NCBI GenBank assembly: GCA_964236495.1
Contig: CAXSBR010000005.1
Coordinates: 1-64,000 of the forward strand
Origin: CAXSBR01 sp964236495
Lineage (GTDB): Bacteria; Actinomycetota; Actinomycetes; Mycobacteriales; Jatrophihabitantaceae
Reading direction: 5' to 3'
DNA length: 64,000 nucleotides
Position 1 is the stretch's first letter; the number at the start of each line of letters is the position of its first letter. The translations under genes and the position numbers were made by a program. Of this stretch, positions 16,324-24,420 are shown in pieces. Below the pieces are notes generated by a model. It saw only the letters and a program-made list of their open reading frames with translations, did no database searches and was not told where the DNA came from.

Positions 16324-16950
16324 TCAGCGTTCGCCGCGCCGCTGGACGAGCCGGTGCAGGACCTCGGGTGGCACCAGCGCGCTGACGTCGCCACCCCAGC
16401 GTGCAACGTCCTTGACCAGGCTGGAGGCGAGGAAGCTGTACTCCGGGTTGGTGGGCATGAACACCGTCTCGATGCCGGCCATGCCGCGGTTCAGCTGGGC
16501 CATCTGCAGCTCGTAGTCGAAGTCGCTGACCGCGCGTAACCCCTTGACGATGACGGCAATGTCGCGGCGTTTGCAGTAGTCGACGAGCAGGCCCTGAAAC
16601 GACTCGATGACGACGTTGGAGTATGTGGCAGTGACCTCGACGAGCATGTCGATGCGTTCGTCAACGGTGAACAGGCTGGATTTCGACCGGTTCACCAGAA
16701 CCGCGACGATCACCTCGTCGTAGAGGTCGGCAGCGCGCCCGATGATGTCCAGGTGGCCGTTGGTGACCGGATCGAAAGAGCCTGGGCAGACCGCGCGGCG
16801 CCGGCTCGCAACGCCCTGACCGGTCGGGTCGACCCGGCTAACGGGGTTGACCTGGTCAGTGGGGTCAGTGGGGTCAGTGGGGTCAGTGGGGTCAGTGGGG
16901 TCAGTGGGGTCGCTGTGGTCAGTCGGGTCGCTATGGCTGGTCGGGCTCAT
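16324..16950 (-). CDS. coaD: Phosphopantetheine adenylyltransferase with DPT-repeat N-terminal extension
   Basis: Penultimate enzyme of coenzyme A synthesis. The enzyme core begins RRAVCPGSFDPVTNGHLDII (motif with the TxGH-like NGH) and ends in the family pattern EYSFLASSLVKDVARWGGDV. The only in-frame start before the core is ATG 16950, which overlaps the rsmD stop (ATGA). No ATG, GTG or TTG lies between, so about 50 extra residues are translated: MSPTSHSDPTDHS followed by repeated DPT. Total length is 208 against about 160 for usual CoaD. The extension is encoded by a perfect 9-bp tandem array. Confidence 0.95.
   Translation of the reverse strand: MSPTSHSDPTDHSDPTDPTDPTDPTDPTDPTDQVNPVSRVDPTGQGVASRRRAVCPGSFDPVTNGHLDIIGRAADLYDEVIVAVLVNRSKSSLFTVDERIDMLVEVTATYSNVVIESFQGLLVDYCKRRDIAVIVKGLRAVSDFDYELQMAQLNRGMAGIETVFMPTNPEYSFLASSLVKDVARWGGDVSALVPPEVLHRLVQRRGER
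16854..16934. repeat. 9-bp in-frame minisatellite inside coaD
   Basis: Six perfect tandem copies of GGTCAGTGG at 16854-16907, then degenerate copies to about 16934. On the minus strand each unit encodes Asp-Pro-Thr. Because the unit is a multiple of three, copy-number change would lengthen or shorten the CoaD tail without breaking the frame. Confidence 0.95.
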
Positions 16951-17666
16951 CGCGCCCGACCGTACCAAAGCATCGCCTCGCCGTACTTCTTGCCTGCGAG
17001 CGGATGGAATCGCTGCGGCCACGGTGGCTCGGCGCTGCGGATGGACCGTTCGACGACGACGATGGCGCCGTCAGCCGTCCAGACAGGCCGTGCCAGCGAC
17101 TGCAGCACCGAGGCCACCGCGTCGTCTGCGAGATCGTAGGGCGGGTCGGCGAACACAATGTCAAACGGAGCGCCAGGAACGTCACCGGCATCGGCATCGG
17201 CAGTGACGAACGTCGCCACAGTCATCGCGCGTACGTATATCCGCTCCGAGTATTTCCGCTCCACATGTAGCTGCTCCGCCCCGCCTGCCTCGCGCGCCGC
17301 GGCTGCATTCTGCGCTGCGCCCACCGTTTGCGCTGCGCCCGTCTCGCCCGCCTTGCCCGCCTTGCCCGCCTTGCCCGCGTTGCCCGCCTTGCCCGCCAGC
17401 AGGGCGGCGTTGGCACGGATCACCTGCGCAGCCCGCCGATCGGAGTCCACCAGGACTGCGACGGCTGCGCCTCGCGACACCGCCTCCAGTCCGACCGCGC
17501 CTGAGCCCGCGTAGAGGTCTAATACCGCTGCGCCGTCAAGGTCCACCAACGTGGCCAGCCGGTCGAACAGTCCGGCCCGGGCTCGCTCCGAGGTCGGTCG
17601 GGTACCGGCCGGCGGCACCCGCAGCGGTCGGCCGCGCGCGCTTCCACCGGCGATGCGCAGGCTCAC
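16947..17666 (-). CDS. rsmD: 16S rRNA (guanine966-N2)-methyltransferase RsmD with AGK-repeat insert
   Basis: GTG 17666 (VSLRIAGGSARGRPL) is the family start, 10 bp after the recG stop. The 239-residue protein has the SAM-binding VLDLYAGSGAVGLEA and the catalytic FDIVFADPPYDL motif. Between them, after RANAALLAG, lies an insert of about 45 residues that begins with Ala-Gly-Lys repeats and then an Ala-rich run absent from typical RsmD (about 185 residues). The insert lies in a likely surface loop. It ends in an ATGA overlap with coaD. Confidence 0.93.
   Translation of the reverse strand: MSLRIAGGSARGRPLRVPPAGTRPTSERARAGLFDRLATLVDLDGAAVLDLYAGSGAVGLEAVSRGAAVAVLVDSDRRAAQVIRANAALLAGKAGNAGKAGKAGKAGETGAAQTVGAAQNAAAAREAGGAEQLHVERKYSERIYVRAMTVATFVTADADAGDVPGAPFDIVFADPPYDLADDAVASVLQSLARPVWTADGAIVVVERSIRSAEPPWPQRFHPLAGKKYGEAMLWYGRAR
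17346..17397. repeat. 9-bp in-frame minisatellite inside rsmD
   Basis: Nearly six copies of GCCCGCCTT, one with a single change (GCCCGCGTT). On the minus strand it encodes the Lys-Ala-Gly repeat in the RsmD insert. Period is a multiple of three. Confidence 0.93.
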
Positions 17667-17676
17667 GGCTGGTCCG

Positions 17677-19935
17677 TCAGGCCTTGTCGAGGTACCGGGA
17701 GCGTTCGTCTGCACGCAACCTGACGATGCGGTGTGCCAGCCCGGGCTGGCCGGCGAGTTCCGGATCGTCTGCAACGAGCCTGCGGGCGAGATCGCGCGCT
17801 TGGCTGATCAGCTCCTCGTCGCGCAACAGCGACAGCAGCTTGAGCGACGACTGCCGCCCCGACTGAACCGTGCCGAGCACGTCTCCCTCGTGGCGCTGCT
17901 CGAGGTCGAGCTGGGCCAGCTCGAAACCGTCGGTGGTGGCCGCGACTGCAGCGAGCCGGGTGACCGCGGGTGAACCTTCGGGCTGCTCGGTGACGAGCAG
18001 GCACAAACCTGGCTCGCTTCCGCGACCGACCCGCCCGCGCAGCTGGTGCAGCTGGGACACGCCGTAGCGCTCGGCGTCCAGCACGACCATCACGGTCGCG
18101 TTGGGCACGTCCACGCCCACCTCGACCACAGTGGTAGCAACCAGCACGTCGATCTCACCACCTGCAAACCGGCGCATGACGGCGTCCTTGTCGTCACCGC
18201 TCATCCGTCCGTGCAGCATCTCCACCCGCAGCCCTACCAACGGCCCGGCCCGCAGTGCTGCCGTTGTCTCCAGCACTGCGTAGCGCGCCTGCTCGGGGGT
18301 TGCCGGCCCGTCCTCGGTCGCGTAGTTCCCGTCGGCATCGGCATTGATGGCAGCGATGGCTTCGATCGCGGCGATGGCTTCGAGGTCGGCCTCGCCGGCA
18401 CCTTCGGCGTCCGCAGGCTCGTCCTCGTCGCCTATTCGGGTGCAGACGACGTAGGCCTGTCGCCCCCGCCCGACCTCTTCTTGCACGCGCTGCCACGCGC
18501 GCGCCAACCAGCCGGGTTTGTCCTGAGCGGGTACGACGGTGCTGGTGATCGGCGCCCGCCCCAGCGGCAGTTCACGCAGCACCGAAGTGTCCAGATCACC
18601 GAACACTGTCATGGCGACCGTGCGCGGAATCGGCGTCGCCGTCATCACCAGCAGGTGCGGCGGCGCGGCGGACTTCGCGCGCAGGGCGTCGCGTTGCTCG
18701 ACGCCGAAGCGGTGCTGCTCGTCGACGACGACGAGACCGAGGTCGGCGAACTCGACCGTCTTCTGGATCAGCGCGTGGGTGCCGATCACGATTCCGCTCG
18801 CTCCGCACGCGACGTCCAACAGCGCCTGTCGACGCGTCTTGGCCGGCAGGGCGCCGGTGAGCAGCGTCACCCGAGTGGCCTGATCCGCAGCGCCGAACTG
18901 GCCGGCTCGACCCAGGTCCCCGAGCATGGCCTCGATCGACCTCGCATGCTGCGCGGCGAGAACCTCGGTGGGAGCCAGCAGCGCAGCCTGGGCACCGTTG
19001 TCGATCACCTGCAGCATCGCTCGCAGGGCCACCACCGTCTTGCCCGAGCCCACTTCGCCCTGCAGCAGCCGGTGCATGGGATGCACGCGGCTGAGATCGC
19101 CGCTGATTTCAGCCCCCACCTTCTGCTGGCCGGCGGTGAGCCGGAAGGGCAGGCGTGCCTCGAACGCGTCTGCCAGTCCGCCCGATACCGGTGCCCTGGC
19201 GTAGGCCGGATTGACAGCAGCACTCGAACGCCGCTGGGCAAGCACCAGCTGCACGTCGAGCGCCTCGTCGAAAGCGAGCCGGCGGCGCGCGACCGCCGCC
19301 TGTGCACGGTCGGCGGGCCGATGGATCCACCGCAGCGCGCTGTCCAGATCGGTCAGCCCCATCTCGGCAAGGATCTCCATCGGCACCGGATCTTCCACCG
19401 GCGCAAGGACGTCCTGCACCACCTTGATGCAGCGCGCGAGCGTCCACGTCGGCAGCTTGGACGTGGCCGGATAAACCGGTATCAGGGAGCCGGCGAAGGT
19501 TTCGATGCCGCCGTCGGTATGACCGTCCTCGTCGAACAAAACGAACTCGGGATTGTTGAGCTTGCGGCGGCCGTTGAACTGCGAAACCTTGCCCGCGAAC
19601 AGGCCGCTCCGTCCGCGGCGCAGCGGGCTGGCGGCGTGCGCATTGCCGAAGAAGGTCAGGCTGAGACTGGACGCGCCGTCGCTGACGACCACCTCCTGCA
19701 TGGCGCCCCTGCGCTGGCGAAGTGGGACGACGCGCACCGACTCAACGGTGGCTATCACCGTCACCAACTCCCCCACCACGAGCTTGGACAGGTCGGTGAG
19801 CTGACCGCGCTCGGCGTAGCGGCGGGGATAGTGCTGCAGTAGATCGCCCACCGAGTGCAGGTCCAGCTGCTTGGCCAGTGCGTTCGCAGTGCGGGTGCCC
19901 ACGACCTCGCGCAGCTCGGTGTCGAGCACCGTCAT
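17677..19935 (-). CDS. recG: ATP-dependent DNA helicase RecG
   Basis: A 752-residue superfamily 2 helicase that regresses stalled forks and migrates Holliday junctions. An N-terminal OB-type wedge domain (residues ~50-150) precedes the helicase core with Walker A GEVGSGKTVVALRA, the DEQHRFGVEQR box, TATPIPRT and the C-terminal VGRGSEPGLC motif (QLRGRVGRG). An acidic Ala/Glu-rich insert around residues 515-540 (DEDEPADAEGAGEADLEAIAAIEAIAAI) contains short internal repeats. The start overlaps the stop of the DAK-domain gene (ATGA). Confidence 0.97.
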   Translation of the reverse strand: MTVLDTELREVVGTRTANALAKQLDLHSVGDLLQHYPRRYAERGQLTDLSKLVVGELVTVIATVESVRVVPLRQRRGAMQEVVVSDGASSLSLTFFGNAHAASPLRRGRSGLFAGKVSQFNGRRKLNNPEFVLFDEDGHTDGGIETFAGSLIPVYPATSKLPTWTLARCIKVVQDVLAPVEDPVPMEILAEMGLTDLDSALRWIHRPADRAQAAVARRRLAFDEALDVQLVLAQRRSSAAVNPAYARAPVSGGLADAFEARLPFRLTAGQQKVGAEISGDLSRVHPMHRLLQGEVGSGKTVVALRAMLQVIDNGAQAALLAPTEVLAAQHARSIEAMLGDLGRAGQFGAADQATRVTLLTGALPAKTRRQALLDVACGASGIVIGTHALIQKTVEFADLGLVVVDEQHRFGVEQRDALRAKSAAPPHLLVMTATPIPRTVAMTVFGDLDTSVLRELPLGRAPITSTVVPAQDKPGWLARAWQRVQEEVGRGRQAYVVCTRIGDEDEPADAEGAGEADLEAIAAIEAIAAINADADGNYATEDGPATPEQARYAVLETTAALRAGPLVGLRVEMLHGRMSGDDKDAVMRRFAGGEIDVLVATTVVEVGVDVPNATVMVVLDAERYGVSQLHQLRGRVGRGSEPGLCLLVTEQPEGSPAVTRLAAVAATTDGFELAQLDLEQRHEGDVLGTVQSGRQSSLKLLSLLRDEELISQARDLARRLVADDPELAGQPGLAHRIVRLRADERSRYLDKA

Positions 19936-21593
19936 TCCACACCCAGCAGCAGCAGCGGATCGAGCTGCCCGCCGACGTAGGTGGCCACCTCGATGCCCGG
20001 GCGGCGCAGGCGGGTGGCGACGGCCTCCAACGGCGCTCCGAAGCCACCGACGACGGTCACCAGCTCGCCGCCGGCGCCCAGCAGCCTGTCCACCACCGCC
20101 TGCGCCACGGTGGCGACGTCAGTGCCGGTGCTGACGACGTCGGCGCCGATGAGCCCACTCACCGTGCCCTGCTTTGCTGAGACGCTGCCGCTGCGGGTGG
20201 CGCCGACGGCCTCAGCCATCGCGATGACGTCGTCGTCGAAGCGACGGTGCGCGTCGTGAACAGCTACTGCCGCGAGGGCTTGCACGATGGAGTTGATCGG
20301 AATCACCGCGACCTGCTGTCCGCGTCCGCGGATTGCACTCGCCGCCTGGGCCGCGGCAGCGCGTGCCGCAGCAGTGACCGGGAAGAGCACCGCTGCCGCC
20401 CCGGGCGCAGCATCGGCGGTGGTGGCCAGGGCGCTCAGCCAGGCACCGGCCGGGCCCGGCGCCACCAACCGCACGCCCTCACCGCGCAGCACATCCGAGC
20501 TTCCCCCCGACGCTGCTTCGGCCAGTAGCGCCACCGCGGGCGCGGCGTCGGCTGCAGGCGACAGCGCAACCAGCTCGGTGATCCGCACCCGGCGCACCGC
20601 ACCGGCCATCGACGCGGCGGCGAGCACAGCGGACACGTCGTCGGTGTGAATGTGGACGTTCAGTTCCCCTGCTGCGTCGCCGCCCGACCGTCCTGCGCCG
20701 TCGCCGGCTGATCGCCCTGCGCCGTCGCCGGCTAATCTTCCTGCGCCGTCGCCGGCGATGACCAGGCTGTTGCCCAGCGACAGCAGCTCACCGCGCACCG
20801 ACTCCAGGTGTTCGCCCGAGGTCTGGAGCAGGAACTGCACCTCATACACCACTGCCATCGCAGCGGCGGCCCCCTCGACGACCAGCGGGCGCGCGTCGGG
20901 CGCTCCGGCCAGAGCGTGAGCCGCTGGGAAGGGATCGCCTGCAAAGTCGGCCAGCTGGAGAACCTCAACCGCAGTGACGTTCTCGGCGCTGCTGCCGACG
21001 GCCGTTCGCAACGCGCTCAACGTGATCACCAGGGCCGCCGCGCCCGCGTCCACCACGCCGGCATCGAGCAGAACGGGCAGAAGCTCCCGCGTGCCGATGA
21101 GCGCGACTTCGGCGGCTCGCAGCGCAGCGTCCAGTGCGGTGACAACTGACGTGCCGGCATCCTGAGCGGCGTCGGCGGCGGCTCGGGCAACGGTCAGGAT
21201 CGTGCCCTCCACCGGTGCCGCGACAGCCGCGCGAGCCGCGTCGCAGCCCTGCAACAGCGCCTTGACCACAGCGCCGGCATCGCATTCGGACATGCCCGCG
21301 CACGCGGTGGACGACCCCCGTAGCCACTCGGCCAGGATCACCCCGGAGTTGCCGTGCGCGCCCAGCACCGCGCCGCTGGCCATCGACGCCCACACATCGC
21401 CCGCGCCCTCGTCGGCGCAGTGGGCCACCGACTCCGCGGCCCCGCCGATGGTCGCCGCGACGTTGGTGCCGGTGTCACGATCGGCCACTGGAAACACGTT
21501 CAGCGTGTTCAAAGCGCCCCGATATCGATCGAGGGAAGACTCGAGTAACGCACACCAGCGCCGCACTGCGTTACCGTCCAGAACTGCCGGCAT
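19932..21593 (-). CDS. DAK2/DhaL-domain protein (FakA-like fatty-acid kinase family)
   Basis: ATG 21593, preceded by GGGAGG, gives 553 residues. The N-terminal DhaL domain (residues ~5-200) has the nucleotide-binding NVFPVADRDTGTNVAAT and GAHGNSGVILAEWLRG motifs. The C-terminal half matches the FakA middle/C-terminal region (HIHTDD). Relatives phosphorylate FakB-bound fatty acids in Firmicutes; in actinobacteria the role is unproven and no degV/fakB is adjacent. A repetitive loop GDGAGR lies just before HIHTDD. It lies immediately before recG, a common arrangement, and faces rpmB. Confidence 0.88.
   Translation of the reverse strand: MPAVLDGNAVRRWCALLESSLDRYRGALNTLNVFPVADRDTGTNVAATIGGAAESVAHCADEGAGDVWASMASGAVLGAHGNSGVILAEWLRGSSTACAGMSECDAGAVVKALLQGCDAARAAVAAPVEGTILTVARAAADAAQDAGTSVVTALDAALRAAEVALIGTRELLPVLLDAGVVDAGAAALVITLSALRTAVGSSAENVTAVEVLQLADFAGDPFPAAHALAGAPDARPLVVEGAAAAMAVVYEVQFLLQTSGEHLESVRGELLSLGNSLVIAGDGAGRLAGDGAGRSAGDGAGRSGGDAAGELNVHIHTDDVSAVLAAASMAGAVRRVRITELVALSPAADAAPAVALLAEAASGGSSDVLRGEGVRLVAPGPAGAWLSALATTADAAPGAAAVLFPVTAAARAAAAQAASAIRGRGQQVAVIPINSIVQALAAVAVHDAHRRFDDDVIAMAEAVGATRSGSVSAKQGTVSGLIGADVVSTGTDVATVAQAVVDRLLGAGGELVTVVGGFGAPLEAVATRLRRPGIEVATYVGGQLDPLLLLGVE
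20692..20758. repeat. 24-bp in-frame repeat in the DAK-domain gene
   Basis: Three units starting at 20692, 20716 and 20740 share CCTGCGCCGTCGCCGGC and have an exact 24-bp period. On the minus strand they encode GDGAGR plus two residues. The array is a multiple of three and lies in a loop between conserved blocks. Confidence 0.9.
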
Positions 21594-21714
21594 GCCCACC
21601 TCCCTTGTTCGACGCTGGCGCAGACGCGCAGATCCGTACCTGGCACTGGCTCGGACCCTACGTCGCGGGTCTGACGATTGTCCTCGGTCGGCCACTGTTC
21701 GACGTGGTGCCACT

Positions 21715-21779
21715 TTGCCGTTGGGGGCCCGCTCGGGATAGACTCCGACTCTGCAACCCGAGCCGATTGCGCTCGGGTT
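21715..21779 (+). promoter_or_regulatory. Possible rpmB promoter and leader hairpin
   Basis: TTGCCG (21715-21720), 18-bp spacer, TAGACT (21739-21744) form a plausible -35/-10 pair. Downstream, AACCCGAGC at 21755-21763 pairs perfectly with GCTCGGGTT at 21771-21779. The hairpin lies in the probable 5' untranslated region, about 108 bp before rpmB. A role in L28 autoregulation is possible but unproven. Confidence 0.45.
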
Positions 21780-21887
21780 CTCGTATGTCAGGAACCGACT
21801 CCGATTCTCCTACGCCTCATTGGCGGCTGCGGACCGGTTTCACCGCACACCTCACCATCGGGCAGTTCAGAATCCAAGGAGGCCGAC

Positions 21888-22079
21888 ATGGCCAGCGTCT
21901 GCGATGTCTGCGGCAAGGGACCGGGCTTCGGCATGTCGGTATCGCACTCCCACCGGCGCACCCACCGGCGTTGGAATCCCAATGTGCAGACGGTGCGTGC
22001 GCTCGTCGCGCCGGGCACTCGTCGTCGGTTGACCGTCTGCACGTCGTGCCTCAAAGCCGGCAAGGTCACCCGCGCCTAG
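21888..22079 (+). CDS. rpmB: 50S ribosomal protein L28
   Basis: A 63-residue L28. The zinc-binding form is evident: CDVCGKGP near the N-terminus and CTSC near the C-terminus. RRTHRRWNPNVQ is the family core. ATG 21888 follows the ribosome binding site AAGGAGG. It is a single-gene unit divergent from the DAK-recG operon, as in other actinobacteria. Confidence 0.97.
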   Translation: MASVCDVCGKGPGFGMSVSHSHRRTHRRWNPNVQTVRALVAPGTRRRLTVCTSCLKAGKVTRA

Positions 22080-22125
22080 GTTCGACACCGCTCCACTTCG
22101 CCACCGGCGTGCCCTTCTGACATCG

Positions 22126-22608
22126 TCAGCGCAGCGTCTTGCCCAAATGCACCGACTGCGGCGCACATCGGTAATGCCCGAACGGTTCTACCGCCTGATA
22201 GCCCAGTCGCTGATACAGCGCGATAGCTTCGGGTTGCGCGGTGCCGGTCTCCAGCATCACCCGGATGCGGCCCGCGGCCCGGGCGAGGTCCTCCAACTGA
22301 GCCAAAATTCGAGCCGCGTACCCACGCCGGCGGGCTGAAGCGACGACGAACATCCGCTTGAGCTCGACCGCGTCGTCGCCAAAGACCCGCCAGCCGCCGC
22401 ACGCGACCGGTGTGGTCTCGAGCAGACCAACGATGAATACGCCGGCCGGCGGGTCGAACTGCGCCGGATCCATCGGCGTCTCGTCGGGTCCGCCGTAGCG
22501 CACCACGTACTCGGCCTGCACCGCGCGCACCAGCTCGACGACATCGGGATCTGTGAACCGGCGTTGCTGGATAACCAGCTCGGCCGGCGCCTCAGCGGAA
22601 ATGCTCAT
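22126..22608 (-). CDS. GNAT-family N-acetyltransferase
   Basis: A 160-residue acetyltransferase. The acetyl-CoA site is seen in LKRMFVVASARRRGYAARIL (motif A, RxxGxA variant), followed by LETGTAQPEAIALYQRLGYQ. Acceptor unknown. The start at ATG 22608 lies 17 bp inside the end of thiL, so the two are probably co-transcribed. Confidence 0.9.
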   Translation of the reverse strand: MSISAEAPAELVIQQRRFTDPDVVELVRAVQAEYVVRYGGPDETPMDPAQFDPPAGVFIVGLLETTPVACGGWRVFGDDAVELKRMFVVASARRRGYAARILAQLEDLARAAGRIRVMLETGTAQPEAIALYQRLGYQAVEPFGHYRCAPQSVHLGKTLR

Positions 22609-23548
22609 GGCCACTGTGCGGCCACCGTCGACCGTCGACCAGAACTCCCTCGCCGGCACGCACCGTTCCCACCACGCGCCAGGGTCGCGGCGGCGTCACG
22701 ACGGCGGGAAACGTGGCCACCAGGGCATAGTCGTCGCCACCGTTGAGCGTCCAGGTGAGCGGATCGACGTTCAGCGCCGACGCCACCTCGGTCAGCTTGG
22801 GCTCGATGGCCAGCGACGCGCCGACCAGATCGACACCCACGCCGCTAGCGCGCGCCAGGGTGCCCAGATCGGCCAGCAGTCCGTCACTGACGTCGGTCAT
22901 CGCGGTTGCTCCGGCGCGGGCGGCGGCCGGGCCGGCGTCCAGCGGCGGATCCGGGCGTCGATGCGCGGACACGATCTGTACCGGCGAGCGGAATCCGCGG
23001 CTCAGCACGGCGAACCCCGCCGCAGCCCATCCCAGCCGGCCTGCTACAGCGACGCAATCGCCGGGCTGCGCGCCGGCCAGCGTCACCGGCGGGCGGCCTT
23101 CAAGATCGCCCAGAGCCGTCACCGCGACCACGATCGCCTCCGAGCGCGCAATATCGCCGCCGACCACACTGGCACCGGCGGTGCCGCACGCCTCGCGCAG
23201 GCCGGCTATGAGGCCGTCCACCCACTCGACCTCCAACGTGCCAGGCGCGCCCAGTCCCACGACCAGGGAGGTCGATACCGCTCCCATCGCGGCGATGTCG
23301 GCGAAGTTCTTGACCGCCGCCTTGTGCCCGACGTCCTCGCCCGACGACCAGTCGCGGCGAAAGTGGGTGTTTTCGATCAGAACATCGGTGGTGACGACAA
23401 CGCGCCCGTCCGGCGCGGCGACCACAGCGGCGTCGTCGCCAGGGCCGAGAAGGGTGAGTTCGCCGGCGGCGGTGCTTGCCAGCGCGGCGGTGATACGGCG
23501 GATGAGACCGAACTCGCCGAGATCGGCGATCGTCTGGCGGGCGATGAT
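22592..23548 (-). CDS. thiL: Thiamine-monophosphate kinase with non-canonical start
   Basis: Phosphorylates thiamine monophosphate to the cofactor thiamine diphosphate. The family N-terminus is encoded (DLGEFGLIRRI, then LLGPGDDAAVV with the metal-binding Asp pair), followed by TTDVLIENTHFRRDW and MTDVSDGLLADL. The first ATG/GTG/TTG in frame is GTG 23425, which would remove the essential GPGDDA segment. Upstream there is no standard start before an in-frame stop. A GAGGAG site (23555-23560) is followed at 6 bp by ATC 23548, preceded by CTG 23551. Translation from ATC or CTG is inferred; length would be about 318 residues, as in the family. Confidence 0.9.
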   Translation of the reverse strand: MIARQTIADLGEFGLIRRITAALASTAAGELTLLGPGDDAAVVAAPDGRVVVTTDVLIENTHFRRDWSSGEDVGHKAAVKNFADIAAMGAVSTSLVVGLGAPGTLEVEWVDGLIAGLREACGTAGASVVGGDIARSEAIVVAVTALGDLEGRPPVTLAGAQPGDCVAVAGRLGWAAAGFAVLSRGFRSPVQIVSAHRRPDPPLDAGPAAARAGATAMTDVSDGLLADLGTLARASGVGVDLVGASLAIEPKLTEVASALNVDPLTWTLNGGDDYALVATFPAVVTPPRPWRVVGTVRAGEGVLVDGRRWPHSGHEHFR

Positions 23549-23560
23549 CAGATACTCCTC
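23546..23560 (-). promoter_or_regulatory. thiL ribosome binding site and unusual start
   Basis: On the minus strand GAGGAG is followed by TATCTG then ATCATC. No ATG, GTG or TTG is in frame between the upstream stop and the conserved protein region. The candidates are CTG (3 bp from the site), ATC (6 bp) and ATC (9 bp). Confidence 0.6.
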
Positions 23561-23710
23561 AGTAGGTCGCCGGCGCGCAGCCGGTTAGCCTGGGCACACA
23601 GCCTAACCACCGCGACTTTGGAGTATGTGCACCGGCTTTGCCGGGCCCAGCGCCGCCCGGAACGGCCGAGGCGAAGCTGCGGGACTGTGGACGAAAGGAG
23701 TAATTGCAGC

Positions 23711-24385
23711 GTGTCCACCGATCTGCCCGCTAGTGCAACGGCGACGTCGACCGACGTTTCCGAGGAGGACGAAGACGAGGCCGGCAGCGAACCGCCTACG
23801 TCGAACCGGTCCTACCGTCGCCGCGCAGCAGTCATCGCGTCGGCAATCGCGCTGCCACTCACGGTAATCCTCGCGCTGGCCCTGACCTCAGGCCACGGCT
23901 CCACCACGCCGGCTGGGCCGGCGCCGGTGCTCAGCGTGGCCGCGTTCCCTGCCAATCCAGCCAGCGATGCGACCTGCGCCCGGATTTTGCAGCAGCTGCC
24001 GGTGACGCTGTCGGGCCTGGCGACGCGCCGAGTAAGCAGCGGGTCGGCGTCAGTGGTGGCATGGGGCGATCCGGCCGTCGTGCTGCGCTGCGGCGTGCCG
24101 CGTCCCAGCGGCCTGGTGCCCAACAGCGCTGACTACGTCCAGGAGGTCGGAGACTCTGCCGGTCGTAGCGTGGAATGGCTGCCCGCCGCGGAGAAGAAAC
24201 AAACGGTGTGGACGACGATCGACCGTCGCGTGTACGTCGAGGTCACCGTGCCCAGCAAGTACGACGGCGCGAGCATGATCACACCGCTGACGACGGCGGT
24301 CGCGCAGGCCACCCCCGCGGTGTGCCAGGCCCAACCCAACCCGGCGCCGCCCACACCGGTGGCCAACCTCTGCGTCAACCGCTAA
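23711..24385 (+). CDS. DUF3515 membrane-anchored protein
   Basis: A 224-residue protein from GTG 23711 with an AAAGGAG site upstream. An acidic N-terminal tail (residues ~1-35) leads to RRRAAVIASAIALPLTVILALAL, one transmembrane segment, so the rest faces outside. The extracellular domain has the DUF3515 features: CARILQQLPVTLSG, WGDPAVVLRCGV and a C-terminal VCQ...LCVNR with probable disulfides. Usually next to thiL and ddl in actinobacteria, as here. Function unknown. Confidence 0.85.
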   Translation: MSTDLPASATATSTDVSEEDEDEAGSEPPTSNRSYRRRAAVIASAIALPLTVILALALTSGHGSTTPAGPAPVLSVAAFPANPASDATCARILQQLPVTLSGLATRRVSSGSASVVAWGDPAVVLRCGVPRPSGLVPNSADYVQEVGDSAGRSVEWLPAAEKKQTVWTTIDRRVYVEVTVPSKYDGASMITPLTTAVAQATPAVCQAQPNPAPPTPVANLCVNR

Positions 24386-24420
24386 CCCAGGCCTCGACCG
24401 AGCAGAGCGCCCGAGGTTGA

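Noticed and set aside
18046..19842. A 598-codon open frame opposite recG
   Set aside because: Antisense shadow of recG without recognisable domains.
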